Positions 23,091-32,301 are shown, numbered from the stretch's first letter. The stretch: 35,370 bases of DNA from Candidatus Alistipes stercoravium (GCA_019119615.1 DWWQ01000018.1:1-35370), one strand, 5' to 3'. Made by a program: numbers and translations. The notes: generated from the sequence alone by a model not told the origin.

Positions 23091-24320
23091 TTATTGCTGG
23101 AAAATCGTGCGGACGATGATCCCCGTCGCCCCCTGATGCCGGGTCGTGTAATCGCGGGCGATGCGGCTGGTTTTCGCCAGGAACTCCTCGTTGTCGCGCA
23201 GCGGCGTAAACCAGGCGTTCAGTTCGTCGTAGTTGCTGATCGGGCGGGCTGCTTCGAGTGTTACGAGATCGCGGGCCTCCTTGAATTTCTGGTAGTTGGG
23301 CCCGAAAGCCACGGGCAGCCCGAATGTCGCTGCCTCGAGCGTGTTGTGGATGCCGACACCGAATCCGCCGCCGATGTAGCTCCAGGTCGCATATCCGTAT
23401 ACCGAGGCCAGGATGCCCACCGTGTCGAGGATCAGCAGCTGTTTCGATCCGAAGGGGGTGTGCGGCGTGCACTGCGTGTAGCGGAGCGCTCCGCCGCGGG
23501 TTTCGGCGATCAGCCGTTCGATGCGGCTTTCGTCCATCTCGTGCGGGGCGATGACGAACTTGATCTGCGGGTTGTCGTTCATCAGACGGATGAGCAGCTC
23601 CTCGTCGGGGCCCCAGGTGGAGCCGGCGACAAAGAGCCGTTCCGAACCTTTGAAACGGTCGATCAGATCGATGCGCTTGGCTGCGCGGGCAATCGCCGCC
23701 ACACGGTCGAAGCGGGTGTCTCCGGCCACCAGCACATTGTCGAATCCGAGCGTGGCCAGCAGCTTTTTCGACTCTTCATTCTGCACGAACATCGTGTCGA
23801 ATGCTTCGAGAGCCTGCCGCCACATGCCGCCGTAGGGACGGAAAAATACCGAGTTGCGGCGGAAGATGGCCGAAACGATGTAGGTGCGGATCCTGCGGCG
23901 CTTGAGTTCGGCAAGCAGGTTGAGCCAGAATTCGTATTTGATGAAGATGGCGATTTCGGGATGGGCGATGTCGAGGAATTCCCGGGCATTGCGCGGCGTG
24001 TCGATAGGCAGGTAGAAGATGTAGTCCGCCCCCGGATAGTTCTTGCGGATTTCGTACCCCGAAGGGGAGAAGAAGGTTAGCAGAATCTTGTATTCGGGGC
24101 GGACCTTGCGGATCTCCTCGATGATGGGACGTCCCTGCTCGAACTCTCCGAGCGATGCGACATGTATCCAGATGATCCGTGCCTCGGGGTCTATGGCCTG
24201 ACGCATGCGTTCGAAAAGCGCCTTGCGGCCGTCGGTCCACAGGCGGGCCTTCGGATAACGGGGCGCTACGAGCCGCACGATCCATGCGTAGAGAGTCATC
24301 CCGAAATTATAGAGCCACAT
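23091..24320 (-). CDS. waaA: 3-deoxy-D-manno-octulosonic acid transferase (KdtA/WaaA)
   Basis: A 409-residue GT-B glycosyltransferase that adds KDO to lipid A at the inner membrane. Motifs are WLYNFGMTLYAWIVRL (membrane anchor), IIWIHVASLGEFEQGRPII (probable catalytic Glu59), TFFSPSGYEIRKNYPGAD, FIKYEFWLNLLAELKRR, AGSTWGPDEELL and GGGFGVGIHNTLEAATFGLPVAFGPNY. ATG 24320 (MWLYNF) is preferred because homologues start here and the upstream codons are A-rich leader; ATG 24377 and 24368 would add 19 or 16 residues. A good promoter lies at 24406-24436. Confidence 0.92.
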   Translation of the reverse strand: MWLYNFGMTLYAWIVRLVAPRYPKARLWTDGRKALFERMRQAIDPEARIIWIHVASLGEFEQGRPIIEEIRKVRPEYKILLTFFSPSGYEIRKNYPGADYIFYLPIDTPRNAREFLDIAHPEIAIFIKYEFWLNLLAELKRRRIRTYIVSAIFRRNSVFFRPYGGMWRQALEAFDTMFVQNEESKKLLATLGFDNVLVAGDTRFDRVAAIARAAKRIDLIDRFKGSERLFVAGSTWGPDEELLIRLMNDNPQIKFVIAPHEMDESRIERLIAETRGGALRYTQCTPHTPFGSKQLLILDTVGILASVYGYATWSYIGGGFGVGIHNTLEAATFGLPVAFGPNYQKFKEARDLVTLEAARPISNYDELNAWFTPLRDNEEFLAKTSRIARDYTTRHQGATGIIVRTIFQQ

Positions 24321-24405
24321 CGGTGTTTGCTGGTATTGAAGTTTTTTGTAAATCCGGGGCTTCCGCATCGTTGTCATGCTGCCCAGGGGCTTGTTTTTCA
24401 GGCTG

Positions 24406-24436
24406 CAAAGATAGTATAATTTGCCGTATTTGCAAA
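24406..24436 (-). promoter_or_regulatory. Promoter of waaA
   Basis: Minus-strand TTTG (plus 24433-24436), 19 nt, TATCTTTG (plus 24406-24413). It begins right after the yraN stop, so waaA has its own promoter. Confidence 0.7.
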
Positions 24437-24437
24437 A

Positions 24438-24800
24438 TTACCAGTGGGATTCCATGGCCTGCTCGACAAGCTCGACCCGGCAGCGGCCGTCATGGTCCCG
24501 GATGACGCTTGCCAAATCGAACTGCACCTCTCCGGTCCAGTGTGTCAGGGCCAGATAGTGTGCGGCTGCATGCCGCAGTGCATGGAATTTGCGGCGGGTC
24601 GCCGCGGCCGACGGCGGGGTGAGCGACGCCTCCCGGCGGGTCTTGACCTCTACGATGTGCAGCACATCGCCTTTTCGGGCTATGATGTCGATTTCGTAAG
24701 GTCCCGAACGCCAGTTCATGGCGCAGATCCCGTATCCCGCCTTGCGCAGGAACTCCCGTGCGGCCTCCTCGCCGGCCCGCCCTGTCTCCGCCGTATCCAT
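24438..24800 (-). CDS. YraN/UPF0102 family nuclease-like protein
   Basis: A 120-residue protein with the restriction-endonuclease-like core of the YraN family: GRAGEEAAREFLRKAGYGICAMNWRSG, YEIDIIARKGDVLHIVEVKTRRE, including the E-x-D...E-V-K residues of a metal-dependent nuclease, and FHALRHAAAHYLAL. Members are suspected DNA-repair nucleases but unproven. ATG 24800 overlaps the tyrA stop by one base (TGATG), so the genes are translationally linked. It is the last gene of the pepE-tyrA-yraN run. Confidence 0.92.
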   Translation of the reverse strand: MDTAETGRAGEEAAREFLRKAGYGICAMNWRSGPYEIDIIARKGDVLHIVEVKTRREASLTPPSAAATRRKFHALRHAAAHYLALTHWTGEVQFDLASVIRDHDGRCRVELVEQAMESHW

Positions 24801-25642
24801 CAGTGCAGGATGCGTTGTATGGAGTTCGCCTTTCGCATGGCCTCGGTGAGCCCCTCCGCATCGTCGCGCTCGATCATGCGGCGCAGGATCTGCAGCTGGT
24901 GGATGTGCTCGCGCAACACGTCCAGAATGTTGTACTTGTTGCGCAGCAGGATGGGTACCCAGGTCGAAGCGGAACTCTTGGCCAGCCGCACGGTGCTCTC
25001 GAAACCGCCGCCCGCCAGATCGAAGATATGGCGCTCCTCGCGCTCCTTTTCAAGGACGGTGAGGGCCAGTGCAAACGACGTAACGTGCGAGATGTGCGAG
25101 ACATAGGCGGCATGCAGGTCATGCTCCTCGGGGTCCATGTAGACGAGCGGGCATCCCAGTGTGCGGAAGATGCGTTCGACGAGCGCCACGGCGTCCGGGT
25201 CGCTGTGTTCCGTGTCGCACAGCACGGCATTGCGGCCCGTGAAGGCACCCCGTTGGGCCGCCTTCGGACCGCTGTATTCCGTGCCCCACATCGGGTGTGC
25301 GGCCACGAAACGGCCGCGGTGCGCATGCATCGCGATCGCCTCGCACAATTCGCCTTTGATCGATCCGGTGTCCATCACCGTCTGCCGGGGCTCGATGCGG
25401 TTGAGCGCCTTGATGGCCAGCAGCGGCAGCGTGTCCACGGGTGTGGCCAGTACGATGAGGTCGGCTTCGGAGATTCCCTCCTCGAAGCCGACGATGCGGT
25501 CCGCGAGCCCGAGCGCCAGGGCCTCCTGGGCAATCTCGGGACTGCGTTCGACGCCGAGAATCTCCTCCGTGAGGCCATGGTCGCGCAGGGCGAGGGCAAA
25601 CGACCCGCCGATGAGGCCCAATCCTGCGATCAGTACTTTCAT
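24800..25642 (-). CDS. tyrA: Prephenate dehydrogenase
   Basis: A 280-residue NAD(P)-dependent enzyme making 4-hydroxyphenylpyruvate for tyrosine. The dinucleotide-binding start is MKVLIAGLGLIGGSFALALR (GxGxxG). Other blocks are LIVLATPVDTLPLL, VMDTGSIKGELCEAI, RFVAAHPMWGTEYSGP, the conserved HDLHAAYVSHISHVTSFALA with the helical dimer region, and GGGFESTVRLAKSSASTWV. No chorismate mutase or ACT domain is fused. ATG 25642 is 8 nt after the pepE stop; the longer frame upstream is a shadow. Confidence 0.93.
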   Translation of the reverse strand: MKVLIAGLGLIGGSFALALRDHGLTEEILGVERSPEIAQEALALGLADRIVGFEEGISEADLIVLATPVDTLPLLAIKALNRIEPRQTVMDTGSIKGELCEAIAMHAHRGRFVAAHPMWGTEYSGPKAAQRGAFTGRNAVLCDTEHSDPDAVALVERIFRTLGCPLVYMDPEEHDLHAAYVSHISHVTSFALALTVLEKEREERHIFDLAGGGFESTVRLAKSSASTWVPILLRNKYNILDVLREHIHQLQILRRMIERDDAEGLTEAMRKANSIQRILH

Positions 25643-25650
25643 CGCTTTAC

Positions 25651-26352
25651 CTATAATAAGAACGACAGGTCGTCGCCCGGCTGCACCTCGTAGGGGACGA
25701 TTCCCTTCTTGAAAATCCGCATGGGGCGTTTCCCGATGAGCGTCAGCTTCCCGTCCTCGTAGCGGAGCATGCATCCTTCGCGCAGGCCGACCACCCAGCG
25801 GCGCGGGTTGGCTTCGATGTATTCGAGAATGCGTTGTTCGCGGGTTTCGCCGGCGTGTCCCTCGGGGTTGGCGTCGAGGTAGTGGGGGTTGATCTGGAAC
25901 TTCACGGCGCCGATGGCCCAGAACGATTCGGGCTGCACGATCGGCATGTCGTTTGTGGTGCAGATCGTCGGGCAGCATACGTTGCTGCCGGCCGACCAGC
26001 CGACGTAGGGGGTTCCGGCCTTGATTTTGCGGAGGATGGCCTGCATGAGTCCCTGCTGCTGCATTTTCCGGGCCAGGGCGAAGGTGTTTCCGCCGCCGAC
26101 GCAGATGGCCTCGGCACGGCGGATGCAGGCCGCGGGATCCTTCTCCCTGTGTACCGACCGGACGCGGATTCCGAGCTCTGCGAAACGGGCCTGTACCTTG
26201 CGCTCGTAGTCGGCGTAGGAGAACGTAACGGCGGCATAGGGCACGAAGGCGACCTCGCGGACCCCCTGCAGGAAGCGTCCGATTTCGGGCAGCGGGTAGC
26301 GCAGGTATTCCTCTCCGGCGTTGGTCGAATTGGAGATGAGGAGTAATTTCAT
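25651..26352 (-). CDS. pepE: Dipeptidase E (alpha-aspartyl dipeptidase, S51)
   Basis: A 233-residue serine peptidase that cleaves Asp-Xaa dipeptides. The active Ser120 in the nucleophile elbow YVGWSAGSN, Asp135 in TTNDMPIV and His157 in INPHYLD fall at the positions known for the Salmonella enzyme. Other markers are CVGGGNTFALA and the N-terminal LLLISNSTNAGEEYL. No signal peptide is seen, so it is cytoplasmic. It leads the run to tyrA and yraN. Minus-strand TACTTTTG at 26435-26442 is its probable -7 box. Confidence 0.95.
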   Translation of the reverse strand: MKLLLISNSTNAGEEYLRYPLPEIGRFLQGVREVAFVPYAAVTFSYADYERKVQARFAELGIRVRSVHREKDPAACIRRAEAICVGGGNTFALARKMQQQGLMQAILRKIKAGTPYVGWSAGSNVCCPTICTTNDMPIVQPESFWAIGAVKFQINPHYLDANPEGHAGETREQRILEYIEANPRRWVVGLREGCMLRYEDGKLTLIGKRPMRIFKKGIVPYEVQPGDDLSFLL

Positions 26353-26434
26353 AAGCGGTTGGAAGTTAATATTTTGATGATTTTTTTGTGCTAAATGTCG
26401 AAAAAATTGTGAACAAAAAATCGGGTTGTTTTGT

Positions 26435-26463
26435 CAAAAGTAATAAAAAAAGTGTTACTTTTG
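26435..26463. promoter_or_regulatory. Overlapping divergent promoters pepE/acpP
   Basis: CAAAAGTAA (26435-26443) and TTACTTTTG (26455-26463) form a perfect 9-bp inverted repeat. Each arm contains a TACTTTTG -7 box, one for pepE (minus) and one for acpP (plus). TTG at 26431-26433 is 22 nt before the acpP box. Confidence 0.6.
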
Positions 26464-26528
26464 CGCAAAATTACGCTGGAAATATAATCACTGTTTCCAA
26501 ATAATTGTTTAACTAAAAACTTAAAGTT

Positions 26529-26765
26529 ATGGCAGATGTTCAATCTAAAGTTGTCGAGATCATCGTCGACAAGCTGGGTGTTAAGGAGTCGGAAGTAGTG
26601 CCCGAAGCAAGCTTCACCAACCACCTGGGAGCAGATTCGCTCGACACCGTAGAGCTGATCATGGAGTTCGAGAAGGCTTTCGATATCCAGATTCCCGATG
26701 AGGATGCCGAGAAGATCGCTACCGTAGGCGATGCTATCAAGTACATCGAAGAGCACAAGAAATAA
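26529..26765 (+). CDS. acpP: Acyl carrier protein
   Basis: A 78-residue acidic protein with the phosphopantetheine site at Ser37 in [16 protein letters not shown]. It carries acyl chains in type II fatty-acid synthesis. The length and helices are standard. It is followed after 39 nt by fabF and then rnc, the usual Bacteroidota order. A TACTTTTG box precedes it by 65 nt, so the leader is moderate. Confidence 0.98.
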   Translation: MADVQSKVVEIIVDKLGVKESEVVPEASFTNHLGADSLDTVELIMEFEKAFDIQIPDEDAEKIATVGDAIKYIEEHKK

Positions 26766-26804
26766 TTTCTACCATATTTGTTTCACGGCAAGAGCCTTAA
26801 ATTT

Positions 26805-28052
26805 ATGACAGGAAGAAGAGTAGTAGTTACGGGCATCGGTACGATCAACCCGCTCGGCAATAATGTTGAAGAGTTTTTTTCGAATTTGGAGAAGGGCGTA
26901 AGCGGTGCCGCACCCATTACACATTTCGATGCTGAAAAATTTAAGACGCGCTTTGCTTGTGAAGTGAAGAATTACGACCCGGCCCAGTATTTCGACCGGA
27001 AGGAGGTCCGCAAGTACGACCTTTTCACGCAGTATGCTCTGATCGCCGCTACGCAGGCCGTAGAGGATTCGGGCCTTGACCTGGAGAAGATCGACAAGGA
27101 GCAGGTGGGCGTAATCTGGAGCTCGGGTATCGGAGGACTCAAATCGTTCTTCGACGAGTGTTTGGGCTATGCCGCAGGGGATGGAACCCCGCGGTTTAGC
27201 CCCTTCTTCATTCCCCGCATGATCGCCGACATTGCCGCCGGCTTCATTTCGATGAAGTACGGCTTCATGGGCCCGAACTATTGTACGGTTTCGGCCTGTG
27301 CGTCGTCGAACCACGGCATGGTTGCCGCCATGGAGGCCATTCGCTACGGCAAGGCCGACGTGATGGTTGCCGGAGGTTCGGAGGCTGCGGTGAACGAGCC
27401 GTCGGTCGGCGGTTTCAACTCCATGCAGGCGCTCTCCACGCGCAACGACGATCCCGTACACGCTTCGCGTCCTTTCGACAAGGACCGCGACGGCTTCGTG
27501 ATCGGCGAGGGAGCCGGAGCGCTGATCCTCGAGGAGCTGGAGCATGCCAAGGCCCGTGGGGCTAAGATCTATTGTGAGATCGTCGGCGGCGGAGCATCGG
27601 CCGATGCCTACCATTTCACGGCACCCCACCCGGAAGGCAAGGGAGCCATGAAGGCGATGCGCGATGCCATCAAGGATGCCGGCATCACGCCCGAGGATAT
27701 CGACTATGTGAACGTACACGGCACCTCGACGCCTGCCGGAGACCTTCCGGAACTGAAGGCCGTTGCGGGCGTTCTGGGCGACCATGTCTACAAGGTCAAT
27801 ATCTCCTCGACGAAGTCCATGACGGGACACCTGCTGGGTGCCGCCGGTGCCGTAGAGGCGCTGGCCTGCATTTTCGCACTGACGCACGGAGTCGTACCTC
27901 CGACGATCAACTGTGAGAATCTGGATCCCGAAATCGACCCGAATCTGAACCTGACGCTCAACAAGGCACAGAAACGCGACGTGAAGTGCGCCCTGAGCAA
28001 CACGTTCGGCTTCGGAGGACATAACTCGACGGTTATCTTCCGCAAGTACTAA
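26805..28052 (+). CDS. fabF: 3-oxoacyl-ACP synthase II (KAS II)
   Basis: A 415-residue condensing enzyme. The Cys-His-His site is complete: Cys165 in TVSACASSNHG, His305 in VNVHGTSTPAGD and His342 in STKSMTGHLLGAAGA, with Lys337. The start MTGRRVVVTGIGTINPLG at ATG 26805 fits homologues; an earlier in-frame start would add nine residues from the intergenic leader. It elongates acyl-ACP in the cytoplasm, working with the adjacent acpP product. Confidence 0.98.
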   Translation: MTGRRVVVTGIGTINPLGNNVEEFFSNLEKGVSGAAPITHFDAEKFKTRFACEVKNYDPAQYFDRKEVRKYDLFTQYALIAATQAVEDSGLDLEKIDKEQVGVIWSSGIGGLKSFFDECLGYAAGDGTPRFSPFFIPRMIADIAAGFISMKYGFMGPNYCTVSACASSNHGMVAAMEAIRYGKADVMVAGGSEAAVNEPSVGGFNSMQALSTRNDDPVHASRPFDKDRDGFVIGEGAGALILEELEHAKARGAKIYCEIVGGGASADAYHFTAPHPEGKGAMKAMRDAIKDAGITPEDIDYVNVHGTSTPAGDLPELKAVAGVLGDHVYKVNISSTKSMTGHLLGAAGAVEALACIFALTHGVVPPTINCENLDPEIDPNLNLTLNKAQKRDVKCALSNTFGFGGHNSTVIFRKY

Positions 28053-28071
28053 CGTCGAAAGGGTCCGCGCC

Positions 28072-28851
28072 GTGATCGATTTTCTGCTGCGTCCGTGGAA
28101 ACGGAATTTCGGACCCGACAAGGCGTATTACAGGATTATCGATGATATGTTCGGATTCGTTCCGCATAACATCGAACTCTACAAGCTGGCTTTGATTCAC
28201 AAGTCAGCTTCTTTGATTTTGGAGGATGGGCGGCCGATCAACAACGAGCGTCTGGAGTACCTCGGAGACGCCGTGATCGAGGCCGTTACCTCGGATTACA
28301 TCTTCATCGAGTACCCCGATCGCGACGAAGGTTTCATGACCAAGCTGCGGTCAAAGATCGTTTCGCGGCAGTCGCTCAATGCGCTTGCCGAGCGTTTGGG
28401 GCTCGATGCGCGGGTCATTGCCACCAACAACGGTGCAGGCATCTCCCAAAAACACATCTACGGCGATGCCTTCGAGGCAATGATGGGGGCTATCTACCTC
28501 GATCAGGGGTACGATTTCGTCAATCGGTTGCTTATCAACCGCATATATGCCCGTTTCCTTGATCTGGAGACGCTGACCGAGTCGGAGACCGACTTCAAGA
28601 GCCGTTTGATCGAATGGTGCCAGAAAAACCGCCACAAGGTGCTTTTCCGCACGGGCACCGAGAAGGAGACGTCGGCTCCGAACCATCCGGTCTTTTATAG
28701 TACGGTGCTTGTGGACGGCATGGAGGTCGGCCACGGCGTCGGTGATTCGAAGAAGGAGGCCGAGCAGCATGCAGCCTTCTCCGTGTCGCAGTACATGACC
28801 GACGAGCAGTGTGCGTCGTTGCTCGATCGGGTGGATCGGCTGACCAAATAG
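28072..28851 (+). CDS. rnc: Ribonuclease III
   Basis: A 259-residue double-strand-specific RNase. The catalytic domain has NNERLEYLGDAVIEAV (Glu59, Glu62 and Asp66 region) and YGDAFEAMMGAIYLDQG (Asp132, Glu135). The C-terminal dsRNA-binding domain starts near DFKSRLIEWCQKNRHKV and ends with GDSKKEAEQHAAFSV. Start GTG 28072 (MIDFLLRPWKRNF) is used because the next ATG lies inside the first helices and would remove 25 residues. It follows fabF by 19 nt and shares that operon. Confidence 0.94.
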   Translation: MIDFLLRPWKRNFGPDKAYYRIIDDMFGFVPHNIELYKLALIHKSASLILEDGRPINNERLEYLGDAVIEAVTSDYIFIEYPDRDEGFMTKLRSKIVSRQSLNALAERLGLDARVIATNNGAGISQKHIYGDAFEAMMGAIYLDQGYDFVNRLLINRIYARFLDLETLTESETDFKSRLIEWCQKNRHKVLFRTGTEKETSAPNHPVFYSTVLVDGMEVGHGVGDSKKEAEQHAAFSVSQYMTDEQCASLLDRVDRLTK

Positions 28852-28899
28852 TCCGGCATCCGGAGTTGCGCCCCGGCCTGCTCTGTTCCCGAATAAAAC

Positions 28900-29541
28900 A
28901 TGCCTATGACAACCATAGCCCAGAAGATGGCCGCTCGCGGCGTCGAATCGCTGACCGACCGGGAGTTGCTGACGTTGCTCACCGAGGAGGAGTCCTATGC
29001 CGACGCGTTGCTCGAAGCCTGCGGCGGTTCGCTTGCGCGCATTGCTGCGGAGGGCGAGTCGCGTCTCCGTATGATCGGCGGGTTGGGTTTGCGACGGGCG
29101 CGACTGCTGCGTGCTGCCGCGGAGTTCGGGCGCCGGACGGCCTCCGAACTTACCGCCGGTGTGGAGTGCATCGTCTCGAGCGACGATGTGGTCCGTCTTT
29201 TCCGTCCGCATCTGGAGAGTCTTCCCTATGAGGAGTGCTGGGCGGTCTATCTTACCTCTTCGAACCGCATTATCGAGCGCCAGCGCATAAGCCAGGGCGG
29301 TGTTTCGGGTACGGTCGTCGATCACCGGCTTATCGTCAAGCGGGCTTTGGAGCTGCTTGCCACGCAACTTATTCTGATTCATAACCATCCGTCGGGTGCC
29401 GCCGAGGCAAGCCCGCAGGACCGGGCGCTTACGGAGAAGGTGGCACGCGCCGCGGCCCTGTTCGATATCCGACTGCTGGATCATCTGATTCTCTCGCGCG
29501 AGGGCGATTTCTCGTTCCGGCGCGAGGGCTTGCTCCAATAG
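28900..29541 (+). CDS. radC: RadC family JAB/JAMM domain protein
   Basis: A 213-residue protein. An N-terminal helix-hairpin-helix region includes GGSLARIAAEGESRLRMIGGLGLRRARLLRAAAE. The JAMM metal site is HNHPSGAAEASPQD with His161, His163 and Asp174, preceded by EECWAVYLTSSNRII. The role of RadC is uncertain; a direct part in recombination repair is disputed. ATG 28900 or 28906 may be used. It follows rnc after 48 nt and may share the operon. Confidence 0.92.
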   Translation: MPMTTIAQKMAARGVESLTDRELLTLLTEEESYADALLEACGGSLARIAAEGESRLRMIGGLGLRRARLLRAAAEFGRRTASELTAGVECIVSSDDVVRLFRPHLESLPYEECWAVYLTSSNRIIERQRISQGGVSGTVVDHRLIVKRALELLATQLILIHNHPSGAAEASPQDRALTEKVARAAALFDIRLLDHLILSREGDFSFRREGLLQ

Positions 29542-29659
29542 CCCCTCCTGTATTTCCCGTTGCTGCATTCGTCCGGAATAGCGGTGCGGGGTCGTGCCTT
29601 TTTCTCGGACCGTATGGAAATAAAAGGTTTTGCAGACTGCGAAATCCTAATTTATTTTG

Positions 29660-29667
29660 TACTTTTG
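29660..29667 (+). promoter_or_regulatory. -7 box of the glyS operon
   Basis: TACTTTTG lies 34 nt before ATG 29702. The -33 is not clear. The rest of 29542-29701 holds no gene. Confidence 0.5.
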
Positions 29668-29701
29668 CAATTCGGAAAAATCTGTAAAAAACAAGAATAC
29701 G

Positions 29702-31246
29702 ATGACGCAGGAAGAACTTTTCAAGAAACTGGTCGCCCATTGCAAGGAGTACGGATTCGTCTTTCCGTCGAGCGAAATCTACGACGGCCTGGCTGCCGTG
29801 TATGACTACGGTCAGAACGGTGTGGAGCTGAAGAACAACATCAAGCGTTACTGGTGGGATTCGATGGTCAAGTTGCATGAGAATATCGTGGGCCTCGATG
29901 CCGCCATTTTCATGCACCCCCGCACCTGGGAGGCTTCGGGGCATGTGTCGGCCTTCAACGACCCGCTGATCGACAACCGGGATTCGAAGAAGCGTTATCG
30001 TGCCGACGTGCTGATCGAGGACTGGATCGCCAAGCAGGACGAGAAGGTCGAGAAGGAGGTCGAGAAGGCCCGCAAACGCTTCGGCGAGTCGTTCGACGAG
30101 CAGAAATACCGTGAGACGTCGCCGCGTGTGGCCGAAACCCTGGCCCGCCGCAATGCCATCCACGAGCGTTTCGCTGCGGCGATGAACGCCAACGATCTTG
30201 CGGAGTTGCGCCAGATCATCCTCGACTGTGAGATCGTCTGCCCGATTTCGGGTACGCGCAACTGGACCGAGGTGCGTCAGTTCAACCTGATGTTCTCGAC
30301 GCAGATGGGCTCGACGGCCGAGGGAGCCTCGACGATCTACCTGCGTCCGGAGACGGCCCAGGGCATCTTCGTCAATTTCCTCAATGTCCAGAAGACGGGC
30401 CGCATGAAACTGCCGTTCGGTATTGCGCAGATCGGCAAGGCCTTCCGCAACGAGATCGTCGCCCGTCAGTTCATCTTCCGCATGCGCGAGTTCGAGCAGA
30501 TGGAGATGCAGTTCTTCGTACGTCCCGGCACCGAGATGGAGTGGTGGAACCGCTGGAAGGAGATCCGTATGGCCTGGCACCGGGCTCTGGGCTTCGGCGA
30601 CGACAACTACCGCTTCCATGACCACGAGAAGCTGGCGCACTACGCCAATGCCGCTACGGACATCGAGTACAACTTCCCGTTCGGCTTCAAGGAGGTCGAG
30701 GGTATCCATTCGCGTACGGACTTCGACCTGGGCAACCACCAGAAGTTCTCGGGCAAGGAGATCCAGTATTTCGATCCGGAGACGGGCGAGAGCTATGTTC
30801 CCTATGTCGTGGAGACCTCGATCGGCGTGGACCGCATGTTCCTGCAGGTGATGTCGGCCGCCTATACCGAGGAGCAGCTTGAGGGCGGCGACTCGCGTGT
30901 CGTGCTGCGTCTTCCCGCCGCGCTGGCGCCGGTCAAGGTGGCCGTCCTGCCGCTGGTCAAGAAGGACGGCATGCCGGAGGTCGCCCAGCGGATCGTCGAT
31001 GAACTGAAGTACGACTATAACGTTGTTTACGACGAGAAAGACTCCGTGGGCAAACGCTACCGCCGTCAGGATGCCATCGGTACGCCCTTCTGCGTTACCG
31101 TGGACGGACAGACGCTTGAAGACGGGACGGTTACGGTGCGCCACCGCGACTCGATGCAGCAGGAGCGTGTGAAGATCGAGGCGCTGCATGCCATGGTCGA
31201 GGAGGAGTGCTCCTACCGCAAGCTCTTCAGGAAGCTGAACCTGTAG
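29702..31246 (+). CDS. glyS: Glycyl-tRNA synthetase (single-chain type)
   Basis: A 514-residue class II synthetase of the homodimeric, eukaryote-like type. Motifs are SEIYDGLAAVYDYGQNGVELK, FMHPRTWEASGHVSAFNDPL, motif 2 at FGIAQIGKAFRNEIVARQFIFRMREFEQMEMQFF, and motif 3 at VVETSIGVDRMFLQVM. The anticodon-binding domain begins near PVKVAVLPLVKKDGMPEV. ATG 29702 (MTQEELF) fits homologues; the open frame before it runs through the promoter. ruvX follows after 32 nt and def after that, so the three likely form one unit. Confidence 0.97.
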   Translation: MTQEELFKKLVAHCKEYGFVFPSSEIYDGLAAVYDYGQNGVELKNNIKRYWWDSMVKLHENIVGLDAAIFMHPRTWEASGHVSAFNDPLIDNRDSKKRYRADVLIEDWIAKQDEKVEKEVEKARKRFGESFDEQKYRETSPRVAETLARRNAIHERFAAAMNANDLAELRQIILDCEIVCPISGTRNWTEVRQFNLMFSTQMGSTAEGASTIYLRPETAQGIFVNFLNVQKTGRMKLPFGIAQIGKAFRNEIVARQFIFRMREFEQMEMQFFVRPGTEMEWWNRWKEIRMAWHRALGFGDDNYRFHDHEKLAHYANAATDIEYNFPFGFKEVEGIHSRTDFDLGNHQKFSGKEIQYFDPETGESYVPYVVETSIGVDRMFLQVMSAAYTEEQLEGGDSRVVLRLPAALAPVKVAVLPLVKKDGMPEVAQRIVDELKYDYNVVYDEKDSVGKRYRRQDAIGTPFCVTVDGQTLEDGTVTVRHRDSMQQERVKIEALHAMVEEECSYRKLFRKLNL

Positions 31247-31278
31247 GATAAACCGCCGGACGAAGCTCCACTGCCGAC

Positions 31279-31698
31279 ATGGGACGGATCCTGGCCATCG
31301 ACTACGGAACAAAACGTACGGGAATCGCCGTAAGCGATCCCCTGCGGCTGATTGCCGGGGGGCTTGAGACCGTGCCGACGAAGGATCTGGAGCGTTGGTT
31401 GGCAGCCTATTTCGCCCGGGAGGAGGTCTCGACGATCGTGTTGGGCAAGCCGTCGCACATGGACGGCACCCCGTCGGACACCTGGCACTTCATTGAGCCG
31501 CTCGCCGGCCGTCTGCGCCGTGCCTGGCCCGACAAGGAGGTGGTTTTCTACGACGAGCGTTTCACCTCGGTGCTGGCGCATCGCGCGATGCTCGACGGCG
31601 GTCTGGGACGCATGGCCCGCCGCGACCGGGCGCTGGTGGACAAGATCTCGGCGACGATTATCCTTCAAGGGTATATGGAGTATGAGTCGAATCGTTGA
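31279..31698 (+). CDS. ruvX: RuvX/YqgF Holliday junction resolvase-like nuclease
   Basis: A 139-residue RNase H-fold protein: ILAIDYGTKRTGIAVSDPL with the first catalytic Asp, VLGKPSHMDG with the second-strand glycine turn, VVFYDERFTS with Asp-Glu, and DKISATIILQGYME with the last Asp. In E. coli YqgF acts in pre-16S rRNA processing. It lies between glyS and def in the same direction. Confidence 0.94.
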   Translation: MGRILAIDYGTKRTGIAVSDPLRLIAGGLETVPTKDLERWLAAYFAREEVSTIVLGKPSHMDGTPSDTWHFIEPLAGRLRRAWPDKEVVFYDERFTSVLAHRAMLDGGLGRMARRDRALVDKISATIILQGYMEYESNR

Positions 31699-31755
31699 AT
31701 TTCGGCGTGTGCCGGGCGGCGTTTCGAAAAAATGGAAAATACAAGAATCAACGAT

Positions 31756-32301
31756 ATGATCTATCCGATTGTCATTTTCGGGGATGAGGTGCTTCGCAAG
31801 CACTGCCGGGAGATTACGCCCGAGTATCCCGAAGTAAAGAAACTGATCGAGGACATGTTCCTCACGTTGGAGGAGGCCGAAGGGGTGGGCCTTGCCGCTC
31901 CGCAGATCGGCAAGGACATCCGCCTGTTCATTGTGGACTGCACGCCGTGGGCCGAGGAGGATCCTTCGTGTGCCGACTATAAGCGAGCCTTCATCAACCC
32001 CGAGATCTACGCCTATTCGGACGAAAAGAAGGCCTATAACGAAGGGTGCCTCTCCTTTCCCGGCATTCGTGCCGATGTGCAGCGGTCGCTTTCGATCCGC
32101 ATGCGGTATCTCGATGCGGATTTTGTCGAGCACGACGAGGAGTTCACGGGCCTCAAGGCCTGGGTCATCCAGCACGAGTACGACCATATTGAAGGCGTGG
32201 TCTTCACGGACCGTGTGGCGCCTCTGCGCCGTCAGTTGCTCAAGGGTAAGTTGCTGAATCTTGCCAAGGGCAAATACAGTTGCAGCTACAAGACGCGATA
32301 G
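31756..32301 (+). CDS. def: Peptide deformylase
   Basis: A 181-residue metalloenzyme that removes the formyl group from new proteins. The three family motifs are GVGLAAPQIG, EGCLSFPG with Cys98, and QHEYDHIEG with His140 and His144 binding the metal. ATG 31756 (MIYPIVIFGDEVLRK) fits homologues; ATG 31732 would add eight residues from an A-rich leader. It is last in the glyS-ruvX-def unit and ends before a terminator. Confidence 0.95.
   Translation: MIYPIVIFGDEVLRKHCREITPEYPEVKKLIEDMFLTLEEAEGVGLAAPQIGKDIRLFIVDCTPWAEEDPSCADYKRAFINPEIYAYSDEKKAYNEGCLSFPGIRADVQRSLSIRMRYLDADFVEHDEEFTGLKAWVIQHEYDHIEGVVFTDRVAPLRRQLLKGKLLNLAKGKYSCSYKTR

Noticed and set aside
29429..31312. 627-codon minus-strand frame opposite glyS
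   Set aside because: glyS on the plus strand has all synthetase motifs; the antisense frame mirrors its codons.
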